From: Pelomyxa schiedti
Lineage: Eukaryota; Evosea; Pelobiontida; Pelomyxidae
Length of the DNA: 21,716 nt
Assembly: GCA_020536535.1 (NCBI GenBank)
Contig: JAHLWZ010001071.1
Coordinates: forward strand, 1 to 21,716
Direction of reading: 5' to 3'
The position numbers were made by a program, and so were the translations under genes. Of the stretch, positions 8,193 to 17,239 are shown in pieces; position 1 is the stretch's first letter; each line of letters starts with the position of its first letter. Below the pieces are notes generated by a model. That model did no database searches and was not told the origin of the DNA. It worked only from the letters and a program-made list of their open reading frames with translations.

Positions 8193-11100
8193 CTACTCAT
8201 TGAGGCCAGAGAACATTGCCTTGGCCATCTTTTTCTGCCTCTGGTGTTCTTGATCCAATCCAGCCTGGACCAGCGTTAGCTCCTTCTTGATGGCTAAGTT
8301 CCCGGGTTCTAGTTTGAGACCAGCTTCCAGGTCTTTTTTCGCAAGCTCGTACTCCTTGGTTTGTCTGTAGGCTTGGCCTGTTCCCCTTTTTAGTGATTTT
8401 GGTTAGGAGAACAAGGGAGCATTACCTCGCCGGAAAAGAGCTTTGACGTTGGTGCTTTGCTTCTCTACAACCTTGAAATTACCCGTAAGGAGTTTGACGA
8501 AAAGCAAGATGATGCTTACTTTGTGGCAATTCTCGATAGCTTTTTGGGGCTTGTCGAGTTTGAGGTAACACAAGCTCAAATTTAGGTAGAGGGTCTAGTT
8601 CATTGTTATTGAAATCATTGGGCAATTTACTGCACATACACAGAGTAAATCATCAACGTTTTGTTTTTCTTCAGCACTAAGATCAAACATCGATTGGAGG
8701 AATCCCACAGCCTAAAGAGACTAAACAGTTGTATATTTGAGCACATAGTAATACCTGAAAATACCTCGCTGCTGCATTTTCGTAATCATTGTCTCTCACC
8801 AACTTGTTTCCAGCTTCTTTCTTCTTATTAGCAGCATCTAACTTCTCAGACTTGGTGCGAGGTTCGGGTTTCTGTTAGTGTGATAAACAAAAATTTAAAC
8901 AGCAATTTATAACCTTAGTCCCAAGGAAGACAGGTTTGGCATTAGCAGCCTCTTGGAGAGCCTAAGATTTTAATAAGCAAGGAGAATGAAAGTTGGCTTT
9001 ACCTTGAGCTTTTCTGCTTCAATGGCTTCACGATGGGCAACAAGAGCTGGGCATAATTCTTTGGTTTTTTGCTATTGCAAAATAAACAAGACCAAAACGA
9101 AAAGCATAGGAAACCTTGAGAGAAGTCAGGTAGTTGTCAAGCTCTGGTAGGGTGGCATTTGGGTTATCAGACAACCACCATTCAGCTTCTTGGAGTGCGT
9201 TGAGCAGGCCTTCTTTTTCTTGAGGTGACATCACTACCTTGGCTGTGGATGGAGTTGAGGTGGGAGGCGGCGCTGACGCAACGCTATTATTGCATTCCTC
9301 TCGGGTGGAGTAGAGGTAACCCTCCATTTCGTTTCGCTTTGACTGCAACTGTGCAAGCTGGGAATCCTTGAGGTTAAGTGCTTTTTCAACTTCTTTGTGT
9401 CTCTGCATGTCATAAGAAGCTAGTTAGGTTTTGTAGCATACAAATAAATCTCCTTCAGGAGACCCAAGGAGCTCGGTGTTATAAGTGTTGTACTTGTCTT
9501 CTACGACCAACGATTGGCCAAACCTTTTCGAGAGTATTTGCCCCTAGTTGTGGTGTCAGTGTGATTCTGTGCACAAAGTGCTAGTTACCAGAGTAGCAGC
9601 TCCAAGAGCGACGGACGATGCACTAAAATGCAGAGTAAGCTATATTAACATCACAGTGTTAAAGACCAGACCTGTCTAATGAACGCAGAATCGGTTTCTC
9701 AACGGAGATAGCCTTTTGAGCTGCAGAAACGATACTTGGAGAACGGAAACCACCTCCAACGATTTCAATGTGGTCAATGCCTTCCACTGGAACACCTAAG
9801 AAGAGTGTTATCTCATAAATGAGGTACAGAAGTTTAAGGACCAGAGGATTGGATGGCTGATTGAATAACTTGCTGAAGTCGCTCCAATTCCGCACTGCAA
9901 AGCTCGTCCATTGAAGCCCTGTAAACGTTAGGAATTTACAATTTTTTTCCCCATGTACCTGCTGAGTACCATCCTGAGGTCAGTATCTTCTACAAAGGAA
10001 TCCACTGCAACATCAGTGGAGGGTATGGTACTCAAGATGTGTTTAGCTTTCTCAACTGCTCGCCTCAGTCGAGCTATTGCTCTCACATTTGGATTGGTGG
10101 TCACTCTGGCGTTCATGTCCTGTGAGTTGTTTATTCATAAAAAAAAAGTACAAGATCGAGTACCTTAAACTTCTGAACAATATGCTCAATAAGTTTATTG
10201 TCGATACTGACTCCACCAAGTGTTTCATCACATACAGCACTGAGAATCTAGTGCGGCTTAATAAAGAAAAAACCTGGCAGGAAAAAAAAAACCGTCAGGG
10301 AATTTGGAGTAAACTTTGCCACAGCTGCTGTGGTATGAGTATGGCCTTGATCCAAGAAAAGAACTACTGATTCTTTCCCCTCAGGTGTAGGATGTCTGAA
10401 AGCGTAATGCACGGCAACTGTGCACTTTTTAGCATAATGCATTACAGCAACGGGGATCTCGTACCGCAAGTAAAATCGTGTACAACTGCAATGGGAGTGA
10501 ACCCTGATATCTTGGCTGCGTCAACTACACAGTGAATTTCTTGTTCCTTAAAAGATAATGGAACCTATAATTTATTTTTGGTTAAGAAAAATGGTTCTAT
10601 GGAAGAGGAACCGTACAGCTAGCACACACTCTTCCAAAGGGAGACTGTCTGCTGGTAGTTCATTCCTGGCAAAACCTCCAAGTCTCGACAGTAACATTGC
10701 CAGTATTTGCTGGGGCAAGTATTCATTTCCGCCCAGCTTCAGGGATGTCATTTTCAAGACCCAAAAAAGGAGTTAACATACTGTGAGAGTGAAACCTGGA
10801 GGAACAGGTGTTGGTGTTGCAGGACAATTGCACCACAAAGAAATTTGACTGATATTTTTTTGTAACAGGAGTTGTTTTATATTTCCACAGCACATTGAAG
10901 GTTGTCGAACTTGCTTTTATGTCCCATTAACAACAAGTGGTAAATGGTGAGGCGCACTAACCAAATCGAAAGCATCTTCACCAACAACACGCTTGTCACC
11001 GTCAAATCCAACCAAGCTCCTTTTGAAGGAACACAAGGGTAAAATGTAAATTGTAATTCCCAACAAACAGCAACATACGGCGTTACTTGATTCGAAAGAT

Positions 11101-11372
11101 TGTTTGAAATGATTAAAGGTAGTTTGTCCTTATGAATCGACACTGCCACCACACTAGTCTGATTGCCGATATCTGCAAAACACGGTCCATAAAACGCAAT
11201 CGAGAGAAAGGACAGAAATACCGAATGCAACCAGTGGAGCACACCGCTGTTCAGTCGTAGCCGCGGCAGCTGCGGTTTGTTGTTCCGCCGGCAGAGGAGG
11301 AGTGCTGGTTGTTGCGCTAGTGGTTGATGCGGTTGGTGCCGCTGTGCCTACGGTTTGATCGGCGGATGCCAT
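8193..11372 (-). CDS. Hsp110-type Hsp70 lacking SBD-beta, fused to immunophilin-like TPR domain
   Basis: Predicted Hsp70 co-chaperone in one chain. Exons: 11372-11222, 11172-11079, 11019-10962, 10913-10782, 10736-10617, 10564-10465, 10417-10293, 10247-10164, 10119-9959, 9918-9842, 9795-9672, 9622-9589, 9543-9442, 9402-9115, 9071-9003, 8961-8914, 8871-8755, 8711-8640, 8594-8520, 8471-8426, 8377-8193; 753 aa, all phases consistent. An Ala/Thr-rich leader (1-48) precedes an Hsp110-like ATPase domain (50-435): FDIGNQTSVVAV, SLVGFDGDKRVVGEDAF, FLDQGHTHTTAAV, ETLGG, IEIVGGGFRSPSI. About 30 residues later comes the alpha-helical lid (KRNEMEGYLYSTRE). The beta-sandwich peptide-binding domain is absent. 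Residues 590-740 are an FKBP51/52-like TPR domain (KKKEAGNKL, LYLNLSLCYLKL, VKALFRRGQAY) ending in RQKKMAKAMFSG. The Asn, Lys and Arg of the carboxylate clamp are present, so it should bind EEVD tails of Hsp70/Hsp90. Likely cytosolic. Confidence 0.88.
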
Positions 11373-11572
11373 TTGACCTGATACTCGCAGCGAGCGAAAC
11401 GAGGTAGTCTGCGACTTGTCTAGAATAAAAAGAAATTTATGGAAAAAAAATGATTTCGAGAAAATCGAGGCATCAAAACATCAGAGCAGGGGAACGAACC
11501 ACTTTTTTTGTTTTACATGCAGGAAGCGGGTGATACACGGAAGAAATTTGGAGGAGATTCCGTGCACGGACC

Positions 11573-12687
11573 TCACGTGAGAATGCCTGTTGGTGTGCCA
11601 ACGGGCTGTTGCGAAGGAGACTGGGATCCTTGTGGTTCTTGAGGTTCTGTAGCCAATATGGAGGAGCCTTCGGGATCGGGAAGAAGGGAAATTGTGGGAG
11701 ATGCTGCCTGGTTGCTGATGTAACCGGAAATGGAAATGGAACTAGAATCAGTGTTGGGGTCTGTGGAGTGTTCTGAGGAATCAGTTCCGGTATTGGGTGG
11801 AGTTACACAGGGTGTGGTTGCAGACATAGTACTTTCACTGGAGGAACATTGATTCATCATTGCAGTCTCTGGATTGATTTCTGGCACAGGGATCATAATA
11901 TAAGACATGTTGACAGGCCTGAATCCATTGGACCATGATGTTGCTACAGAAGCTGTGAACCTTTCCAGGTTTGCCGAGGCTACGAACTTCTCTAGATAAG
12001 ATATCTGCTGCCTAAGGGTAGAGTTGTCTGCTGTTAGGTGCTGAACGGCATTCTCCAGATGTTGATTGTAATCTTGAACGTAATCCAGCTTATTTTGCAG
12101 CATACTGACAAAGGCCTAATTGTGGGAAGAAATGGAGTCAAAGGGAAGTTAATAGAGTGTTATATTTTATCTCAAGAGTTGGTGAGGAAATAACCTTCTG
12201 TCGGAGGCGAAACTGTTGAGCAGCTTCCCGGTTCCTTTCCTTCCTGTAAAAAAGATAGTGAGAACTACAAACAAAATCACTTTGGAAAGAGAACCACACA
12301 CTTTCTAGCCCTTTTCTCTTCGTCAGTGACAGGTTTGGATCCCCCAGTCTGTGACGCCGAGCCAAAATCATTAAGCTTCTTCCTCTTTGAACCAGCCAGC
12401 AAAGGAGCTGTCCCAGTTGGGCTCGACATCCCATAAGCCTGAAACATCGGCGACGAAGCGGCGTAATAGTCATACGGCGACGCCGAGGGAGTGGGCGTCG
12501 ACAGCGGTGGAGAAAGGCACGGGGTGGAGTCCACCGCCATCCCACAATTGTGGATCCCCAGCGATTGTTGCTGCTGTTGTTGTTGGAGGCGAGAAGACAA
12601 GGCACCACCAATGCAACTGGGCGACATCATTCCCGCCAACGTGGAAACCGACAATGACTCTCCAGACGTGCACTCTGCCTCTAGCAT
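11573..12687 (-). CDS. bZIP transcription factor
   Basis: DNA-binding dimeric transcription factor. Exons: 12687-12302, 12243-12195, 12115-11573, giving 325 aa. The N-terminal part is Ser/Pro/Gln-rich (poly-Gln at 12560-12590) and likely activating. The basic region KERNREAAQQFRLRQK is encoded almost exactly by the 49-nt middle exon, with the N-x7-R signature. A leucine zipper follows in exact heptads, the a/d-like positions reading L, V, L, L, L, L. A KRKK cluster upstream is a candidate nuclear signal. The C-terminal 120 residues are Ser/Thr/Pro/Gln-rich. The core NREAAQQFR sits between the CREB/ATF and Yap types, so I do not assign a subfamily. It is divergent from the MADS-box gene. An E-box-like palindrome TCACGTGA overlaps its stop codon. 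Confidence 0.9.
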
Positions 12688-13070
12688 TCTCAGTCTAGTT
12701 CAGTCGAAAAGTACAATATTGGTGAGCAGTAGACGACAATGATGGGAAATAAACACGACAAAATGCACCCATCGCCTGTCCCTTTCTGTTTTTCTTTTAA
12801 TTTTGTTCCCACCACTAATGGGTTAAATCTGATTTGGGGAAAAACAGGGAGGCTGAAGAGTGGATCCCGCTACTCGCCAAGCTTCTCCCATCGACTGTAT
12901 GATCCCCTCATTGATTACTCCGAAGAGAAGGCGTAAGATCTCTCAATCATGCAGCAGTTGCATGTGAAAAGAGCGGAAGAAAAATCTGTGGTGCCGAAGC
13001 GAAAACGAAAAGAACCAACTAAAAACAACAGCCGCCAAATTAAACAAAGCCAACTATAACACCTGCCGGC
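12688..13070. promoter_or_regulatory. Divergent intergenic region between bZIP and MADS-box genes
   Basis: This 383-base gap between two facing-away start codons should hold both promoters. It has T-rich tracts at 12781-12806 and an A-rich leader before the MADS start (12960-13060). I found no consensus CArG box, MEF2 site or CRE by eye, and no coding exon. Confidence 0.45.
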
Positions 13071-15151
13071 ATGGGACGAAATAAGATTAAAATAGAGCGC
13101 ATCCAGAATGAAAGAAACAGACAGGTGCCATTTTTGTTATTCCCAATAATCAAACCCCTGCACGCCATAAATTAAACAAAACCCAGCCCCCACACATCCC
13201 CCCACGCCCCTTTTTATTGTTATTGTTTCCTCTTTTTTTTCCTAACGTATTATGTCGTGTTGTGTTGACTATTGTTCTCGTTCTGGACCCCCCTTTTGAA
13301 TTTGTTCATTGGTTGGAATGTAGGCTACGTTTACGAAACGTAAGTTGGGCTTGACCAAGAAGGCAATGGAGTTGTCAATACTTTGTGAGTGCGAAATTGG
13401 GCTTATAATGTTCAGTTCGAGCAACAAGTTGTTTGTCTACGCAAGCAGTAATATCAGTAGTTTGTTGTTAAGATTCACTGAGTACACTGAGCCCTACAGG
13501 GCCCTTTCTAATGCAGATGTAATTCCCTCTGTTGAGTTTGTATATCATTTTGACTTTGGGTTCTTTTTCTGGTACATTATAGTACAGGAAACAGTTTGAT
13601 AGAAAATCGTCTGGGGCTGCACCAGAACAAACTTCTCCATCTGGCTACACTCAAGCCTCCCAATCCCCAAATTCTTCCCAAAACACAACAGCCCCTACTC
13701 AACCTCCAATTCTTCCTTCAACAGATACTTCGCAGCCTTCTGGGCCCTTGAATACATCTTCTATAGCCCCTCCCCCTCCTCAACCACTTGTCCAAGCACC
13801 CGCCACTGCTCCTCCTCCTTTGGCGGCACCTATTCCTCCTCCACCATTGGCGTCTGTTCCTTATGGAATGGAACACCATACGGTCCAATCTCCAAACAAC
13901 TTCCGGGGTAATCCTTCTCAGTCCAATCAATTACAGCAGCTACAAGCCCAACTCCAGATGCAACATGCTCAAGTGCAACAAATCCAGGTGCTAAATCAAA
14001 TGCACGCTCATGCACAAATGCATCCCACTCAAGCGCAAATGCAGGCGCATGCTCAGATGCATGCTCAGATGCATCCTCAATCCCAATCCCCGGCAATACC
14101 CCAAGTGATGCAGAAGAATGGGGCTGTGCAAGGTCCTACAATGCAGATGCAAGGTAGGCAAACCATTTCAATGGGTCCTCAGGGACCAGGCCAACAACCT
14201 CATAATACCTATCACTCCGCACAAGCTTACGCCAGTAACATGCTCCCATCGGATGCAACTTATATGCAAATGCTAGCCATGAGGCAGCCGCAAATGGCTT
14301 ATGGACACCCTGTGATGTACACAACAGGCTCACCTCCATTACAAGCGCCTCAAAATGGAGCTACCTCTGTTCAATCGTCATTCCCAATTCAATTTGCCTC
14401 TCAAACTTGTGTTGACAAGACAAGTACTGAAGGCACGGCATCGGAGCCCCCAAATAAGCGCTCCCGGCAGTCCCAGTCCCCAGAAGCATCACCTACATCT
14501 AAAATAGAAAATGTATCTCCCTCCGCAGTTGAGGATGTTGACGGCGGAGAGAATGTGCTTGATGAGCTGGAGCAACATGTAGATCAAGTGGATAAAGATA
14601 AGACTTCCCCACCCGAGGTTGACAAGTCTGGATCCAGAGCTAGTGCGAATAGGAATTCCACTGAAATTTCTTCGAGGGCTACCAATTCAACTGTGCCGAA
14701 CAATCCTGATTCCCCAAATAGTTCATCACAGACCCAACCACAAACCTTTTTGAGTACCCTGGGGTTGTGTAATGACCCCCGTCAATATACTATTTCACCC
14801 CAGGAAAGGGAGCTTCATGAAAGGCAAGGTAAAGAATTGCTTCAAAATGCCCTTGGTCCTGAACTGTCCAATGTACCTTTTGTATGCTCACTCATCCAAA
14901 CTACGGTTTTCCATTCTAACTCCTGTAGTCCATGGTGCAAAGTCTGATGGATGGCGGAATGTGTGGACAACAGATGCAAACAAGTCTCTACGCTATACAT
15001 GGCGGAATACCCAAGTAAGCCATTCCGAATTTGCCGGCACTTTTTCTCATCCCTTTCTAGTTCCGTTCCAATGGGATACAACCAACAGGCAGTGTGTCAA
15101 TCACCGTACCTACACACAGTATGTAGTTCCCGTAACTTTCAAACAAACTAA
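13071..15151 (+). CDS. MEF2-type MADS-box transcription factor
   Basis: DNA-binding dimeric transcription factor. Exons: 13071-13124, 13324-13518, 13583-14872, 14929-15014, 15061-15151, giving 571 aa. The first 57 residues are a full MADS box: MGRNKIKIERIQNERNRQ, then ATFTKRKLGLTKKAMELSILCECEIGLIMFSSSNKLFVYAS. The next 30 (LLLRFTEYTEPYRALSNADYRKQF) match the MEF2 extension rather than the SRF SAM domain. The rest is long and low-complexity: Pro-rich, then Gln/Met/His/Ala-rich, then Ser/acidic. A KRSR cluster (NKRSRQSQSPEASP) may be a nuclear signal beside SP phospho-sites. Intron 1 splits the MADS box after codon 18 and is unusually long (199 nt), so it may hold regulatory sequence. The start is fixed by the universal MGR opening. 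Confidence 0.94.
13999..14085 (+). repeat. Met/His/Ala/Gln-coding repeat in the MADS-box gene
   Basis: Imperfect copies of an ATGCAYGCTCAG-like unit encode QMHAHAQMH-type sequence. This region is low-complexity and length-variable, and lies outside the DNA-binding domain. Confidence 0.75.
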
Positions 15152-15251
15152 GTAGTAAAGATTCCAGACAATTCCGGTATGTTGGGTGCTGGCTATCCCA
15201 CAAACCTGAAAGCTTCAGATCTCCATTGAAACCAGACTCTATAACAGTAAT

Positions 15252-15257
15252 AATAAA
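15252..15257 (+). promoter_or_regulatory. Candidate polyadenylation signal of the MADS-box gene
   Basis: AATAAA lies about 100 bases after the stop codon, in the 283-base gap between two convergent genes. The match is only a hexamer in an A-rich run, so chance is possible. Confidence 0.3.
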
Positions 15258-15434
15258 AAAAAAGTGTTGTTGAAGGTTTTTTTTATTGTTGGAAGACATG
15301 GCCAGAAAAGTGTACTACGCAAATACAAATAGAGGTGTGTTGTGTTAGGGTTGTTTTTTATGTGGAAGGGGAATGGGAATGGGTGTGGTGTATTCACAGA
15401 CATTTTGTTTAAAAGCGTGTCCGACAAGGAACAA

Positions 15435-16766
15435 TCAGCATGAGGCAGAGTGCAAGCAAACAGGGCAAGTCTTCTTCGTTTTGAGCCACCTGTCAATGCA
15501 TTCCACGTGGTAGATGTGTAGGCATGGCAATGTTTTGAGCACGTCACCTTCTTCATATTCGCACAAACAAACGGGGCACTTGGTGTTATCTTCCGTGGGT
15601 TGAGTGCCACTAGCAACAGAAGAGGCCGAAGCCGTATCGAGAGCAGAAGCAGAATAAGAAGCCGAAGAAGCAGAAGCAGAAGCAGTAGAAGCGGAATAAG
15701 AGGAAGCAGAGGACGGTGCAGCGGGAGACGAGGGCCTCTGAGGCCTGCTGGAGAAAGTGTGCGTCGGGAGAGCCGATATCCCCGCCGGCGACAGCCCCAC
15801 CTTCACGTTGTCTTCGTCCAGCGCAAGGAGCTCCTCGTAAGTCGCGTCCTCGCGCGGTGCCCCCCTGCCGTTGCGGCGCGCTGCGCGGCGGGCACTCCCA
15901 CTTCCTCCTACATCATCATCATCACCATCACCATCATAAAAACCACCAGCACCACCAAACACATCAACATCATCACCATCAAGCATGAAAGTGCCTCCAT
16001 GGGAGTCGACGGAATCCGCACCATTGGCATTGGAGGAATGCGCCCCATAATCCCAGTGGGCCAGGAATGGCCTGCTGCTGTTGACCCTCAGCTCGCCGCG
16101 CGCGTTCCGCGACGTGAAGCCGGAGCGGGAGCCGGACACGTTGACGCTGACGCGCACGCCGTGGCGAGGGGGCGAGCTCGGCCTCTCATGTGGCTGCTGG
16201 TGGTGGTGGTTGTCCTCGCGGTCGGCGTCGCAGTACAGGGACAGGGCCACCTCGGAGTCCAGGTCGATCGGCTGGGTGTTGGGCTCGGGGTCCGGGGACG
16301 CCAGGGCGCGTAAGTAGTCGCTGTCGTCGCCCCGACGCGCCATTGTGGGAGGCAGCAGCAGCTCGTCCCTGTCATTGTTGTTGTTGTTGTAGTCGTAGTC
16401 GAAGGGGCGGGTCATCCTAGGGCGCGGCGGCAAGGGAGCGCGAGGGGGGAGGGGCGGCGAGACGACGCGGGACGCGGCGGCCGCCTCCTGCAGGTAGAAC
16501 TCCTCCTGCAGCGCGCGGGCCATCTCCTCGTCGGCGTCGGCGGCGGCGGCCGGGGAGCGGGGGGCCGCGGGCGGGAAGTGGTACCGGCGGGAGGCGGCGG
16601 GGGGGTGAATGAGGTCGGCGAGCGAGCGAGAGTGCAAGTGGAAGTGGTGGCGGCCGGAGGGGGCGTAGATGTCGTGGTCGTGGTCGTAGGAGCCGCCGAC
16701 GTCGTGGGTTCTGTCTTCTTCCTCTTGCAGGCGTCGGGCGAGCTCCGCATCGCTACTAGTGTCCAT
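15435..16766 (-). CDS. RING-H2 E3 ubiquitin ligase with N-terminal UIM-like motifs
   Basis: Probable E3 ubiquitin ligase, single exon, 443 aa from the chosen ATG; an in-frame ATG at 16838 would add 24 residues including a poly-Lys run encoded by a homopolymer, which I think is less likely. The C-terminal RING-H2 is complete: [26 protein letters not shown], then CPVCL, with the C3H2C3 spacing, and ends six residues before the stop. The N-terminus starts [14 protein letters not shown] and later has [13 protein letters not shown]; both resemble ubiquitin-interacting helices. A third, weaker one is [13 protein letters not shown]. The middle is acidic, His/Asp- and Ser/Ala-rich. No transmembrane segment is visible, so it is probably soluble. 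Its 5' half is strongly GC-rich compared with neighbours. It is convergent with the MADS gene. Confidence 0.9.
   Translation of the reverse strand: MDTSSDAELARRLQEEEDRTHDVGGSYDHDHDIYAPSGRHHFHLHSRSLADLIHPPAASRRYHFPPAAPRSPAAAADADEEMARALQEEFYLQEAAAASRVVSPPLPPRAPLPPRPRMTRPFDYDYNNNNNDRDELLLPPTMARRGDDSDYLRALASPDPEPNTQPIDLDSEVALSLYCDADREDNHHHQQPHERPSSPPRHGVRVSVNVSGSRSGFTSRNARGELRVNSSRPFLAHWDYGAHSSNANGADSVDSHGGTFMLDGDDVDVFGGAGGFYDGDGDDDDVGGSGSARRAARRNGRGAPREDATYEELLALDEDNVKVGLSPAGISALPTHTFSSRPQRPSSPAAPSSASSYSASTASASASSASYSASALDTASASSVASGTQPTEDNTKCPVCLCEYEEGDVLKTLPCLHIYHVECIDRWLKTKKTCPVCLHSASC
15903..15990. repeat. ATC/ACC trinucleotide tract in the RING-H2 gene
   Basis: Interrupted CAT/CAC triplets on the plus strand encode acidic and Gly-rich sequence (GDGDDDD-like) in the RING-H2 ligase on the minus strand. 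It reads His-rich only in the wrong strand. Confidence 0.7.
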
Positions 16767-17239
16767 GCCGTGGGGTGACAACGCTGCGGTTTTTTTTTTT
16801 TTTCCTTCACTTTGACAACTTGTACCTAATTGCTTCAATTGGATTACACATGTACCCGGTCAACAGAGTGCGTGAACTCAAGATGTCAAGGACGTGGTCC
16901 AGGCTCGGGACGAACTTGGGTCAATGGGCAAATGAGATCTACCTGCGCCAGAATAACTCCTGGCGAACTTCTGTCAGGAAGCAGCTGTGGGTCGCCGTGG
17001 CAACCCACAGCAAGAAGAAAAGGTGCCTGGAAAAAGGATTTTCATCCGTTTTCATCACCTGTTCTGTCTTTCTGGAAAAACCATTTTTTTCATAAAATCT
17101 TACGGCGCCCTTTGATCCCGGGGGTCAACACCAACGAAGGTCGTGACAACCGGCGGTTTCTTTTTTTTTCGTTTTTTTTTTGTGCGTGTCGGTTGCGTCG
17201 GCGTTGAGTTGCGAGGCGCACAAAAACAGGCCGACGAAG
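16767..17239. promoter_or_regulatory. Divergent intergenic region between RING-H2 and RhoGAP-SH3-Ras genes
   Basis: This 473-base gap between facing-away start codons contains homopolymer T runs at 16791-16804 and 17161-17181, and a more complex 180-base core (16860-17040). I see no TATA box, tRNA, snRNA or supported exon in it. The overlapping plus-strand open frames show no known motif. Confidence 0.45.

Noticed and set aside
8193..9003. The TPR domain as a separate gene downstream of Hsp110
   Set aside because: No start or stop codon context lies between the two parts, and four consecutive introns keep phase from the lid into the TPR helices.
15600..16778. His-rich and Arg-rich plus-strand frames opposite the RING-H2 gene
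   Set aside because: They are shadows of acidic, Ser/Ala-rich codons; the RING cysteines and histidines are on the minus strand.
16830..17207. Two overlapping plus-strand frames between the RING-H2 and Ras-fusion genes
   Set aside because: They start in a homopolymer-flanked leader, show no known motif and end before the RhoGAP start. Best read as promoter or 5' leader.
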